Of a stretch of 64,000 nucleotides of DNA, positions 45,637-55,678 are shown piece after piece. Made by a program: the position numbers and the translations under genes. The notes below the pieces were generated by a model. The model saw only the letters and a program-made list of their open reading frames with translations, made no database searches and was not told where the DNA came from. Origin of the DNA: Nitrospira sp. (GTDB taxonomy: Bacteria > Nitrospirota > Nitrospiria > Nitrospirales > Nitrospiraceae); contig JAOUHJ010000002.1 in the NCBI GenBank assembly GCA_029865225.1, positions 1 through 64,000 of the forward strand, read 5' to 3'. The first letter of the stretch is position 1; each line of letters begins with the position of its first letter.

Positions 45637-46329
45637 TTAACTCCATTGCTTCGCCAGTGCGACGGTATCCAACTGCACACCAGGACCCATCGTACTCGAA
45701 ATCGTGGCACTCTTGAGATAACGCCCTTTGCAGGAGGCAGGCTTTGCCTTGAGGACAGACTCAATGATCGCAGACGCATTGTCGTACAGCTTCGTCGGCT
45801 CAAAAGACACTTTCCCGACCGGAACATGCACGATGCCAGCTTTTTCGACCTTGAACTCAACTCGGCCCTTTCTGATATCCGAAACCGCTTTTCCTACCTC
45901 GAAGGTCACAGTACCGGTCTTCGGATTCGGCATCAATCCCCGAGGTCCCAGGACCTTCCCAAGTTTCCCGACCGACGCCATCAGGTCCGGAGTGGAGATT
46001 GCACAGTCGAACTCCATCCATCCGCCCTTAATTTTCTCCATCAAATCATCCGCGCCGACGTAGTCGGCTCCTGCCTGCCTCGCTTCCTGCTCCTTTTCAC
46101 CCTTCGCAAACACGAGAACACGAACCTTTTTCCCTGTCCCATGAGGAAGAGAGGCCGTCCCTCGAACCAATTGATCCGAACGCTTCGGATCGATCCCCAA
46201 CCTGAGAGCAAGATCGACCGATTCGTCAAACTTGACAAAAGCCGATTTCTTAACCGTCTCAACGGCTTCACGCAACCCATACGCACGCGGCTCTACATTC
46301 TTGATTGCCGCATTCATTTTCTTCCCCAT
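45637..46329 (-). CDS. rplA: 50S ribosomal protein L1
   Basis: L1-stalk protein that helps release E-site tRNA and often represses its own operon. The ATG at 46329 with AAGGAG upstream gives 230 residues: [53 protein letters not shown] and the end TMGPGVQLD. 25 bp after rplK. Confidence 0.96.
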   Translation of the reverse strand: MGKKMNAAIKNVEPRAYGLREAVETVKKSAFVKFDESVDLALRLGIDPKRSDQLVRGTASLPHGTGKKVRVLVFAKGEKEQEARQAGADYVGADDLMEKIKGGWMEFDCAISTPDLMASVGKLGKVLGPRGLMPNPKTGTVTFEVGKAVSDIRKGRVEFKVEKAGIVHVPVGKVSFEPTKLYDNASAIIESVLKAKPASCKGRYLKSATISSTMGPGVQLDTVALAKQWS

Positions 46330-46354
46330 TGCCTGCCGCTCCTTCGCTCTAAAA

Positions 46355-46780
46355 TTATCCCTGAATGACGACGCCCATACTACGGGCAGTTCCTTCAATG
46401 ATCTTGGCTGCTCCCTCGACATCAGCCGCATTCAAATCGGCCATCTTCTTGCGCGCAATCTCATTCAACTGTTGTCGCGTAATGGCTCCCACTTTATCCT
46501 TCTGCGGCACACCGGAGCCTTTAATGATCCCCGCAGCCTTTTTCAAGAGATCCGACGCAGGAGGCGTCTTCATGATGAAGCTGAAGGTACGATCTTTATA
46601 CACGGTGATGACGACGGGGATAATACTGTCGCCTTCCTTCTGAGTCTTGGCATTAAACTGCTTACAAAATTCCATAATATTGACGCCGTGCTGACCCAGC
46701 GAAGGCCCGACAGGAGGGGCTGGATTGGCTTTGCCGGCCGGAATTTGCAACTTGATCTGCGCCGAAACTTCTTTCGCCAT
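46355..46780 (-). CDS. rplK: 50S ribosomal protein L11
   Basis: GTPase-centre protein and target of thiostrepton-type antibiotics. The ATG at 46780 with AGGAG upstream gives 141 residues: [35 protein letters not shown] (in part) with the proline hinge, and the RNA-binding end GTARSMGVV. Confidence 0.97.
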   Translation of the reverse strand: MAKEVSAQIKLQIPAGKANPAPPVGPSLGQHGVNIMEFCKQFNAKTQKEGDSIIPVVITVYKDRTFSFIMKTPPASDLLKKAAGIIKGSGVPQKDKVGAITRQQLNEIARKKMADLNAADVEGAAKIIEGTARSMGVVIQG

Positions 46781-46862
46781 GACGTTTCTCTTTCTCCTTA
46801 CACGACCGGCAATCAGCGCGTAGTCGACACACGCGACCACAAACTGACGGTGCTCGATCGGC

Positions 46863-47399
46863 CTAAATCCGTTCTACCTGTAAAAATCCTAATTCCACCG
46901 GAGTCGATCGCCCGAAGATACTCACCATCACCTTCAACCGACTGTGGTCTTGATCAACTTCTTCAACCACACCGTTGAACCCAAGGAATGGGCCGTCGAT
47001 GATGCGAACATTGTCGCTTTTGATAAATTTAATCTGCTCCCGAGGTTCCGCCTGGCCCGCATCAACCTGCTTGAGCAACGATTCCACTTCTTCGTTGGTC
47101 AGCGGGATCGGAACCGTACCCCCTCCTACAAATCCGGTCACTTTTGGAGTTTCCTTGATCATCTGCAAGGTCTCATCCTCCAGCGGCGACTCCAGCTCGA
47201 CCAGGACATAGCCTGGGAAAAATTTTCGTCGCGAAGTCCGTCGTTTCCCATCCTTAATTTCGATCACATCCTCTGTCGGAACGAGCACCTGCCCAACCTT
47301 TTCAACAAGCCCCATCTGATTTGCCCGCTCCATAAGGCTGGTCTTCACACGTCCCTCAAAACCCGCGTACGTATGGATGACGTACCAGTTCTTTGTCAT
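46863..47399 (-). CDS. nusG: Transcription termination/antitermination factor NusG
   Basis: Binds the RNA polymerase clamp and Rho or S10. 178 residues: NGN domain [32 protein letters not shown], and C-terminal KOW domain [20 protein letters not shown]. Between secE and rplK as usual. Confidence 0.96.
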   Translation of the reverse strand: MTKNWYVIHTYAGFEGRVKTSLMERANQMGLVEKVGQVLVPTEDVIEIKDGKRRTSRRKFFPGYVLVELESPLEDETLQMIKETPKVTGFVGGGTVPIPLTNEEVESLLKQVDAGQAEPREQIKFIKSDNVRIIDGPFLGFNGVVEEVDQDHSRLKVMVSIFGRSTPVELGFLQVERI

Positions 47400-47454
47400 G
47401 CACCACCCTCAGACTTCGATGAACTGCCAATGAGCCTGTCTCTTCTCGCTCGGT

Positions 47455-47649
47455 TCAAATGAGTTTGCTGACCAACCATGAAAGGAATGAATCAACGACG
47501 GACAAATACACAGACATCAGGATACAAAAAACAATGACCACTGCCGTCGACCCAACGGTTTCCCCGCGACTTGGAAATGAAACCTTCTTCAGCTCCGCAC
47601 GCACGTCGGTCATGAACAATCGAATCGTGCTAGTCATTCGTGTAAACAT
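47455..47649 (-). CDS. secE: Preprotein translocase subunit SecE
   Basis: Single-span clamp of the SecY channel. 64 residues: amphipathic helix FMTDVRAELKKVSFPSRGETVGST followed by the membrane helix (about 36-56); in bacteria with one-span SecE this is the full length. Start ATG 47649 has GGAG at 5 nt. Confidence 0.95.
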   Translation of the reverse strand: MFTRMTSTIRLFMTDVRAELKKVSFPSRGETVGSTAVVIVFCILMSVYLSVVDSFLSWLVSKLI

Positions 47650-47836
47650 CTGAACTCCGTCTCTCTAGATCAATTTCCAAGCTCTACTCTGAATACATTA
47701 AGAATTCCCCATCCAGGGGAGCCCTTTCCTCTCAACGCAGCAGTCGATACACACCCTCGCTATTGCCAACCATCCTCTTACTGACGCTTCTCCGTCAGCC
47801 GCGCGAATGAGACCGACGGCATGATCAAACTTGTGG

Positions 47837-47911
47837 TGGCAGGGGCACTAGGATTTGAACCCAGACTCTCGGTTTTGGAGACCGATGTGCTGCCATTAAC
47901 ACCATGCCCCT
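47837..47911 (-). tRNA. tRNA-Trp (anticodon CCA)
   Basis: Read on the minus strand, a full cloverleaf starts AGGGGCA and ends TGCCCCTG plus an encoded CCA. The anticodon loop CTCCAAA gives CCA. The T arm GGGTTCAAATCC is standard. It lies between rpmG and secE, a position seen in many bacteria. Confidence 0.95.
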
Positions 47912-47990
47912 CCATTTAGCGCCGAGCACTGAGCCTTCACACTCCACTCCCCATTACTTACTCAATGCTCAACCTCGATACCTCGGCACG

Positions 47991-48140
47991 TTATTTCACT
48001 TCTTTATGAGGCGTATGCTTTCGGCAGAACTTGCAGAACTTGTTACGCTCCAACCGATCTGGATCGTTCTTCTTGTTCTTCATGGACGAGTAATTGCGCT
48101 GTTTACAGAGCGTACAGGCCATGTCGATAATTTCACGCAT
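47991..48140 (-). CDS. rpmG: 50S ribosomal protein L33, zinc-binding form
   Basis: 49 residues found by direct reading: [19 protein letters not shown], then a Lys/Asn-rich turn, then [16 protein letters not shown]9, C12, C36 and C39 form the zinc site, so it is the zinc-dependent form. Lies between tuf and tRNA-Trp. Confidence 0.95.
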   Translation of the reverse strand: MREIIDMACTLCKQRNYSSMKNKKNDPDRLERNKFCKFCRKHTPHKEVK

Positions 48141-48214
48141 CTCTTTCTCCTCGATACAAGCTCACAGGCCCCCACGCTGGCAAACACCGCCACCTCCACA
48201 CCAGCCAGCCTCTC

Positions 48215-49435
<1,221 letters not shown>

Positions 49436-49594
49436 CGTCACTCCTTTTCTAGAACCGCCGCCAGCACTCTTCCCCGCCATCCATTCCGAAGGCGGTAGCA
49501 CGAGCAAGCTTGTTTAGATCCAAGAGCCCACATACTCGAGGAGTTGATCCGTTCGCCCACAGGGCATTCACTCCCGGTCGAGTCAAGCATGGCA

Positions 49595-49670
49595 TGGAGC
49601 CCACGACGCGGATTGAACGCGTGACCTCGTCCTTACCAAGGACGTGCTCTACCAACTGAGCTACGTGGGC
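49595..49670 (-). tRNA. tRNA-Thr (anticodon GGT)
   Basis: On the minus strand it starts GCCCACG, pairs with CGTGGGC, and has T plus encoded CCA at the end. The anticodon loop CTTGGTA gives GGT. It is 160 bp upstream of tuf. Confidence 0.95.
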
Positions 49671-49778
49671 ATTCGACACGTCATACCCCATCTGTAACCC
49701 GAGGCTCCTCCATTAAATCCCCGTGAATACCCGCACTCACAAACAAGAGCACAATGACCGCCCCAGCACCATCTTTTT

Positions 49779-49853
49779 TGGAGCGGGCGATGGGATTTGA
49801 ACCCACGACAGCCAGCTTGGAAGGCTGGAACTCTACCACTGAGCTACGCCCGC
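49779..49853 (-). tRNA. tRNA-Gly (anticodon TCC)
   Basis: Acceptor stem GCGGGCG/CGCCCGC with T plus encoded CCA; anticodon loop CTTCCAA gives TCC; T arm GGGTTCAAATCCC. Middle member of the Tyr-Gly-Thr group. Confidence 0.95.
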
Positions 49854-50015
49854 CTAAATTTCTCCAGTCCCCTTATATTCAGATTCGCGCCAAGCCAAAT
49901 AAGGCATACGTCCAACTCGCCCACAGACCTTTTGAAATCAAACCAACCTCAAAACACTTGAGGTGCTTATCCGGCTCGCCCACTCTCGAGCTCGCCGGCA
50001 CGAGCAAGTTCGGTA

Positions 50016-50101
50016 TGGTGGGCAGGCAAGGATTCGAACCTTGGAAGACATAAGCCAGCAGATTTACAGTCTGCCCCCTTTGGCCACTTGGGTACCTGCC
50101 C
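50016..50101 (-). tRNA. tRNA-Tyr (anticodon GTA)
   Basis: Acceptor stem GGGCAGG/CCTGCCC with A plus encoded CCA; anticodon loop CTGTAAA gives GTA. The 86-nt length reflects a long variable arm, as expected for a class II tRNA. First gene of the tRNA-tuf cluster; no convincing promoter was found in the 197 bp before it. Confidence 0.95.
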
Positions 50102-50298
50102 GCAGTGAGTCATGAATCTACGTGGATGAAAATTTATTGCTCACCCGCCTGACGCTATCTTCGACTTGCCTACCACAAAGACAAGCAGGCCTACCCGTGC
50201 ACAGCTTTACTCCTCAATCATTCAAGATTGATTCCACTGGTGTGCTCGGACAGGCTAGATTACGAAATGCTGGATTCTATTGATGAACTTCCTCCGTG

Positions 50299-51249
50299 TC
50301 AAGAGGAGAATTCGGCTCTTGTCTTTTTATCCTGTTTTCCTTCGACGGTAGAACAGGGCGACGCCTCCGATGATCTAACCGACGCCATCAGTTGCTCGAT
50401 AAAATTACGTTGGAAACCAAGCACTTGATCCAGCAAAACCACGGCTTCATCCAAACTCAATTGAGATTGCTGCGCTAAGTATCTTTTCTGTGCCAGCCGT
50501 CGTTCGTCCGGATCCTCTGGAACATAATAACCACGAAACTCTCCCCTCTCAAAAGCCGTTTTGAATCGTTGCATCCAGCGACCGGCTTGCCGCTGACCCT
50601 GAAATATTGACTGGTCGGTCTCGCGCTGCGCTTCAAGCTGATTCCAGACCGCCCAACCAATGAAGACCGCCCACGTTTCGTTCAATGCTTCCCATGACTC
50701 AGTCTGAGTCAAATAGCGCGATTCCGTCTCTCCCTTACGCTGAAGAATCGGCGTGATCTGCACTTCGCCATACCGACACACTTGTTGTCTTCTGGCAAAA
50801 TGTAATAATTCATCGGACCGACGATCGACCGAATCGGGTTGCGCCTCGATAACCACGAGGTAATCCAGATAGGCATGAAACAATTCATGATACAGGACTT
50901 CCAATTGCTTGGGCATCATCTTGCTCAGTGGCTTAAGCCCTCTTCCCGCCGCATTGAATGATAAGGACCGGTCGAGCACCATTCGATGCTCACCGGGATG
51001 GTACTCCGCCGCGTACGTCCGCAGATCATCAAACTCCACCTGGATAAAGTCTGCCGGGAGCGCCTTCAGAAACTTTGTCGGCAGCTGGAAACGTTCAGCG
51101 TCCTCGATCAGACGCGCCCACATCTGCTCTCCACTACCCGCTTCATTCCGAGTGGTAGCTGATGTCTCTATGGGCTGCGCCCACACTACCCAGTAGCACA
51201 CCAAGACCAGCCGAGTCGCAAAGTGGCAGATAGAGATCGGAAAAGGCAT
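50299..51249 (-). CDS. Putative secreted zinc metalloprotease-like protein
   Basis: Not a family I can name. 316 residues from ATG 51249, beginning with a signal-like segment (about 4-25, ending VWAQP). Residues 121-125 read HELFH, a match to the zinc protease motif HExxH, inside the hydrophobic helix EVLYHELFHAYLDYLVV. A downstream NETWAVFIGW could supply the third, acidic ligand; this is inference. The C-terminal half is polar and helical. A longer frame upstream overlaps uvrD and is unlikely. It lies 26 bp downstream of the helicase gene. Confidence 0.65.
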   Translation of the reverse strand: MPFPISICHFATRLVLVCYWVVWAQPIETSATTRNEAGSGEQMWARLIEDAERFQLPTKFLKALPADFIQVEFDDLRTYAAEYHPGEHRMVLDRSLSFNAAGRGLKPLSKMMPKQLEVLYHELFHAYLDYLVVIEAQPDSVDRRSDELLHFARRQQVCRYGEVQITPILQRKGETESRYLTQTESWEALNETWAVFIGWAVWNQLEAQRETDQSIFQGQRQAGRWMQRFKTAFERGEFRGYYVPEDPDERRLAQKRYLAQQSQLSLDEAVVLLDQVLGFQRNFIEQLMASVRSSEASPCSTVEGKQDKKTRAEFSS

Positions 51250-51275
51250 GAATGTACGGTGAGCAAACACGGCAA

Positions 51276-53303
51276 TCAAAAATATGGATCCTGCGCCATC
51301 CCCCACCCGTCTCGCCCTCCTTCTTCCACGAGCGCGAGCGTCTCGATCAGGTTCGAGGATACATGGTCCAGAAACCGTGACGGCTTTGACAGCAGCATCC
51401 CGCTGGTCTTGTCGTAGACATTGATGGGGTAGGTCAAAAACAAATGTCGCTTCGCTCGAGTGACCGCCACGTAGAAGAGCCTCCGCTCTTCTTCCAATTC
51501 GTCTTCGGTCAGAAAGGAATAGGCCGACGGGAACCGGCCATCGACCACCCAGATCACAAAGACGCACTGCCACTCTAATCCCTTCGCGGAGTGAATCGTC
51601 GAGAGCACCATGCGTTCATCATCGCGGTCAGGCGCTTCCACATCCACCGCACTGCCGTCGGGCGGCTCCAGCGCCAAGTCGGCCAGAAACTCGTCGATAC
51701 CATGATACCCCTCGGCAATCGTATGGAGATGGTCAAGATCTCTTGTGCGCTTCGGGTAATCGTCGTACTGGTCTTTCAAGATCGGAAGGTAATACTCATA
51801 GATGTGGCTTACTTGATGTTCAGGTTGCCGATCATCCGCCCCAGCAAGACTCTCCAAGGTATTGGCTAAGTTCTTGAGTCCCGGCCCAGACCGCCCGCTC
51901 ACCCCGCGCAACACATCGTACGGTCGATCCGTTTTCATAATGGCGGCGAGCAAATCCTGAGCCTTCTTCGGCCCCACCCCTTCGACCAACATCAGGACGC
52001 GGTGCCAACTGACGGTATCGAGTGGATTCGAAATGACGCGCACATGCGCCAGCAGATCTTTGACATGGGCGGTCTCGATAAATTTCACTCCCCCGCGTTT
52101 AAGAAAGGGGAGCCCCTTGCGTGAGAGTTCAATTTCCAGGTCAAACGAATGGAAACTCGAGCGAAACAGGACCGCCACCTCATCCAGCGGCACCCCCTCT
52201 TCGCGAAGTTCAAGAATCTTCTGTGCGATGAATCGTGACTGTGCGTTTTCCCCCGCCGCTTCGACCAGCGACGGCAACGGCCCATCGATTTTCCTCGTAA
52301 AAAGCCGCTTCGAATACTTTTCCGTCGCCTCCTCGATGACGCAGTTCGCGAGATTCAAGATCGGCTGTGTGCTACGGTAGTTCTCTTCCAGCTTATAGAC
52401 CGTCGTGCCGGGGAACAGCTGCGGGAACTCCATGATGTTTTTGAACGTCGCTCCACGGAACGCATAGATGGATTGCGAGTCGTCACCCACCACCATCACA
52501 TTCTGATGCGTCGCTGCTAGTTGACGGATGACCTCCGCCTGCAGCCGATTCGTATCTTGATACTCGTCCACGAGGATGTAGCGATATTGACGTGAAATGT
52601 TCGTGCGCGCCGTTTCGTCGAACAACAGCAGTTGTCGCAACATCACCAATAGATCGTCGTAGTCCAAGAGCTGCTTTTGACGCTTTGCCGCCTCATACGC
52701 CTTTTGAAGCCGTCCGAGGTCCTCCGAGTGATCGGCAAAATGGCCGAACTCTTCCAGGATGATCTCATCGAGACTCCGCAGCGTATTCTCGCTCTTGCTG
52801 ATCATTTCCATGATCGTTCCCTTGCGGGGGAATCGCTTATCTTTTTCGTTGAGACCCAGCTGCGACCGCACGAGCGCGATCAAATCTTCTGCATCACCCC
52901 GATCTAAAATCGTGAACCCAGGCTCGATGCCGATCGATCGGCCATATCGGCGCAGGAGCAGATTCGCCACGGAATGGAATGTCCCGCCACAGACTCGCTG
53001 GCTACTCGTCCCGATCAGATCACCGGCCCGTTCCAGCATCTCTTGTGCTGACTTCCGCGTGAAGGTCAGCAAGAGGATGTTCGAAGGGTCTACGCCGGAG
53101 TCGATCAGGTAGGCCACGCGATAGACCAACGTTCGTGTCTTACCGCTTCCCGCGCCGGCAATGACCAGCGACGGGCCATCGCCCGCCGTCGCCGCAGCCA
53201 ACTGTTGAGGATTCAGCGCCGCCGCATAGTTGATCGACAACTTCCGCGGGACAGCCTCCTCAGTCGGCCGTTTCAGCACATAGGTTTTAACTTCTCGTTC
53301 CAC
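51276..53303 (-). CDS. UvrD/Rep-family superfamily 1 DNA helicase
   Basis: 3'-5' DNA helicase for repair or replication restart. 675 residues: Q-motif LNPQQLAAA, Walker A GAGSGKTRT (50-58), motif Ia TFTRKSAQEMLERA, DEYQDTN motif II near 250, GDDSQSIYAFRGA motif III, STIHSAKGLEWQCVFV motif V and VAVTRAKRHLFL motif VI. It lacks the C-terminal Tudor-like tail of the long UvrD/PcrA proteins, so Rep-like or generic UvrD. GTG start at 53303 is a best guess; no strong ribosome-binding site is seen. Confidence 0.92.
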   Translation of the reverse strand: MEREVKTYVLKRPTEEAVPRKLSINYAAALNPQQLAAATAGDGPSLVIAGAGSGKTRTLVYRVAYLIDSGVDPSNILLLTFTRKSAQEMLERAGDLIGTSSQRVCGGTFHSVANLLLRRYGRSIGIEPGFTILDRGDAEDLIALVRSQLGLNEKDKRFPRKGTIMEMISKSENTLRSLDEIILEEFGHFADHSEDLGRLQKAYEAAKRQKQLLDYDDLLVMLRQLLLFDETARTNISRQYRYILVDEYQDTNRLQAEVIRQLAATHQNVMVVGDDSQSIYAFRGATFKNIMEFPQLFPGTTVYKLEENYRSTQPILNLANCVIEEATEKYSKRLFTRKIDGPLPSLVEAAGENAQSRFIAQKILELREEGVPLDEVAVLFRSSFHSFDLEIELSRKGLPFLKRGGVKFIETAHVKDLLAHVRVISNPLDTVSWHRVLMLVEGVGPKKAQDLLAAIMKTDRPYDVLRGVSGRSGPGLKNLANTLESLAGADDRQPEHQVSHIYEYYLPILKDQYDDYPKRTRDLDHLHTIAEGYHGIDEFLADLALEPPDGSAVDVEAPDRDDERMVLSTIHSAKGLEWQCVFVIWVVDGRFPSAYSFLTEDELEEERRLFYVAVTRAKRHLFLTYPINVYDKTSGMLLSKPSRFLDHVSSNLIETLALVEEGGRDGWGMAQDPYF

Positions 53304-53366
53304 AGGTCTCTGGAAAGATAAAGAAATTGACGACCAGCACTATATCAGGACGGCGTCGATCCCCAC

Positions 53367-53720
53367 TTACATCCTGGGGCGAATCCGAATACGGCCACGG
53401 GTCACGACCATCACGGCTCCAGACTCTAACTCATTTCTATAGCGATTCAGGACTTCTTGCATAGCCGCGACTTGTTCTGAGACTGACAATTCGAGGAAGC
53501 GAATGATACCAGAGTGCGGACGGCGCTGGACGGCAATCAACTCACCAAAATCTTTGTCTTCCGTGATGACTATGCTGCCTCCCTCGTATGCCATGGCTAA
53601 CACTGTCTCGTCCGAAGCACGAGGGTCGGTTTCACTCACGAGTCTGACATCGTGACCGCCTTCGACCAATAGGCGACGAAGCGAGTGCGAAGAGCAGCAG
53701 ACATCGAGAAGAAACTTCAT
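53367..53720 (-). CDS. DUF5615-type PIN-like toxin
   Basis: 117 residues with the layout of the DUF5615 PIN-like family: MKFLLDVC with Asp6, GHDVRLVSE, A-SDETVLAMAYEGGSIVITEDKDFGEL (in part) and a C-terminal RGRIRIRP strand. The family's usual DxNxP after the first Asp is DVCCS here. Such proteins are predicted RNases acting as toxins. Its start overlaps the DUF433 stop by 4 nt, the usual antitoxin-toxin coupling. Confidence 0.78.
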   Translation of the reverse strand: MKFLLDVCCSSHSLRRLLVEGGHDVRLVSETDPRASDETVLAMAYEGGSIVITEDKDFGELIAVQRRPHSGIIRFLELSVSEQVAAMQEVLNRYRNELESGAVMVVTRGRIRIRPRM

Positions 53721-53971
53721 GCAGATTTGGTCAGGGGCATCCGATCATACACGTGCTCACCGCTCAGCGAACGATGAGCAAACAGAAGGCACGCCTGAAT
53801 ATCCTCTCGCTCCAAGAAAGGATACTCCTTCACAATCGTCTCAGGTGTATCTCCGGCCGCTAACATACCGAGAACATGCTCGACAGCGATTCGCATACCT
53901 CGAATAATCGGCTTGCCACCAAAGATTTGAGGGTTCACCACAATACGCTCAAGTAACTGCTGTTCATCCAT
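53717..53971 (-). CDS. DUF433-type antitoxin
   Basis: 84 residues from ATG 53971. LERIVVNPQIFGGKPIIRG followed by MRIAVEHVLGMLAAGDTPETIV and YPFLEREDIQACLLFA is the DUF433 (VapB-like helix-turn-helix) signature (abridged). Precedes and overlaps the DUF5615 toxin. A promoter with 17-base spacing is at 54018-54046. Confidence 0.8.
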   Translation of the reverse strand: MDEQQLLERIVVNPQIFGGKPIIRGMRIAVEHVLGMLAAGDTPETIVKEYPFLEREDIQACLLFAHRSLSGEHVYDRMPLTKSA

Positions 53972-54017
53972 ATGCTGCCCTGCTGAATACAAGCTCTAAT
54001 CTTAAACAATAATGGCA

Positions 54018-54046
54018 ACTGTACGCCGTCCGACAACAAATGACAA
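54018..54046 (-). promoter_or_regulatory. Putative promoter of the DUF433/DUF5615 pair
   Basis: Minus strand TTGTCA, 17 bases, TACAGT, about 45 bp before the antitoxin start. One of two overlapping possibilities; the other has a poorer -10 element. Confidence 0.4.
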
Positions 54047-54068
54047 GCAAGTCGAGACGTGCGATAGG

Positions 54069-54596
54069 TCAAGCCTGGACCATTGCCCACAGCTTGTAAA
54101 TCAGCCAGATTATGACGGCGATCATCAGCAACAAGAGGGCTACCGTTCCCCCGATGATTCCGCCCACGTAGAACCAATCAGCATGAGTCTCACGATCCGG
54201 CTTCATAGCCGCGTCGCGAAGCAGCGCAGCATTTCTGGAATGACTCCGAAACCAGACCGAGAAAAGATCTCCGAAAATCGGAACTGCGCCGACCGTTCCA
54301 TTGATCAGGAGATTGAGGCTCATACGGGCCAGCACGACCCTGGGAACCTGCAAGCGTGTCCCCAATCCAAGAATGACCGTGCCGATGAGATTGGCCAGTG
54401 TGTCGCCGATCCCTGGAATGAGCCCCAACAGTGGATCCAACCCCATGTACCAGGACGTCCCTGGAATCCTGATCGTCGTATCCATGACCTTGGCAATAAG
54501 GTCCGCGATCGCAAGCAGGTGTTCCCGCGCCTCATCACGCGGCAAAACTTTAACACGAGGTTCCGACTCCCTATCCCGCACCGAGCTATATTCCAT
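54069..54596 (-). CDS. DUF4112 membrane protein
   Basis: 175 residues. The segment WYMGLDPLLGLIPGIGDTLANL (abridged), then NLLINGTVGAVPIFGDLFSVWFRSH with a C-terminal membrane helix (about 146-170), is the DUF4112 pattern: two PG-GD loops that may form re-entrant hydrophobic segments. Function unknown; presumably in the inner membrane. Divergent from the plus-strand operon at 54780. Confidence 0.82.
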   Translation of the reverse strand: MEYSSVRDRESEPRVKVLPRDEAREHLLAIADLIAKVMDTTIRIPGTSWYMGLDPLLGLIPGIGDTLANLIGTVILGLGTRLQVPRVVLARMSLNLLINGTVGAVPIFGDLFSVWFRSHSRNAALLRDAAMKPDRETHADWFYVGGIIGGTVALLLLMIAVIIWLIYKLWAMVQA

Positions 54597-54729
54597 TTTG
54601 AGAAACCCTCTGACCTGCGGTGCTCACTCTATCCGAAGGGTTGGGCAACGGCAACACGGAAGCAGGGTACCCCTGGGAAACGAAAGGATTTGCGCTAAGG
54701 TGGATCTTCCATAATTAATTCTCCGCCCT

Positions 54730-54758
54730 TTGAATGCCCCGCCGGTCTCCGTTATAAT
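54730..54758 (+). promoter_or_regulatory. Sigma70-type promoter upstream of the 54780 gene
   Basis: TTGAAT (54730), exactly 17 bases, and a perfect TATAAT (54753-54758). The predicted transcript would start near 54765, only about 15 nt before the ATG at 54780. This argues against a TTG start at 54759. Confidence 0.7.
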
Positions 54759-54779
54759 TTGCCGCTGATCGAACGACCT

Positions 54780-55616
54780 ATGGCCACTGCCACGACTGAA
54801 TACAAGGAACGCCTTCGCCAGCTCGCCGAACTGATGCTCGCCGTGTCGGGCGAGTCGGTCACGATGATGAAGCGCAATGCCCCCGAGCAAGCGCTGAAGC
54901 TCAAGCGCCAGGATGAGTGGGGCATCTACCTCGAATTCCTTAAGATCATGTTCAACCTCACGGATCGACTCGTAGCTCTGCACATTCCTTTGAAAGACCA
55001 GATGGAGTTTATGAACGGTCTGGAGGACGCCGTGACGCAACAGATGAAGCGAGCGCTGGAGCCTGCATTTGGAAACAATACCGATCAGATGGAAATCGTC
55101 ATGACGATCGGCACGACCGTAGCAGAGAGCCGCCAGACCTATGAAAAATACAAGTTCCTGATCACGGAAGAGTCTAAGATGAAGAATGAGATGTTCCACG
55201 ACTTCGGCGAGAGAGTGGCCGAGGTGCTCGGAGCGCCCGGCAATGCACAGCTCAGTTCAGCAGCAACGCTCTGTGCCAGCGCAGTCGTGCCGGCCCTCAG
55301 TGCAGTCCTACAAGGACAGGCTCCGCCCTCCCAGGAAACATCACAGTCTGTCCCAATGCCTGCCGGGGCCACGACCGATCTCAAGAAATCCACCGGGCAG
55401 GAGATTAAGCTGGTCAGCTTGATGTCGAGCGTATCGGGCGAGGAAGTCGAAACCCGATGGGGACTTCACCCACGGTTCCGTGAGGATCTCACACCGTCCG
55501 AGCTGCAGCAACTCACCAAACTGCTCAACCAAGTCGCAAAAATCCTTGGCGAACGCTATGCCGCCGTGGCATTCTCCAAGGAATGGGCCTCATGGCACAA
55601 GGCCGGGCACGCCTAA
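54780..55616 (+). CDS. Conserved hypothetical protein, mostly helical
   Basis: 278 residues; I do not recognise the family. The N-terminal 160 residues are amphipathic helices with no signal peptide or membrane segment. There is a Pro/Ser/Gln-rich linker (about 175-195), and the C-terminal 80 residues (LKKSTGQEIKLVSLM onward, ending with YAAVAFSKEWASWHKAG) form a second helical part. The ATG at 54780 is favoured by the promoter just upstream. It precedes the glucan phosphorylase gene by 62 bp on the same strand. Confidence 0.75.
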   Translation: MATATTEYKERLRQLAELMLAVSGESVTMMKRNAPEQALKLKRQDEWGIYLEFLKIMFNLTDRLVALHIPLKDQMEFMNGLEDAVTQQMKRALEPAFGNNTDQMEIVMTIGTTVAESRQTYEKYKFLITEESKMKNEMFHDFGERVAEVLGAPGNAQLSSAATLCASAVVPALSAVLQGQAPPSQETSQSVPMPAGATTDLKKSTGQEIKLVSLMSSVSGEEVETRWGLHPRFREDLTPSELQQLTKLLNQVAKILGERYAAVAFSKEWASWHKAGHA

Positions 55617-55678
55617 CCCACCAGTGATCGCCCGTCATTGTCGGTATTCGACTCGTTATCTTGACTAAAGGAGCGCTT

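Noticed and set aside
47781-47798. Hairpin CTGACG/CGTCAG between tRNA-Trp and secE as a terminator
   Set aside because: Only 6 bp and not followed by T residues; probably a chance or processing structure.
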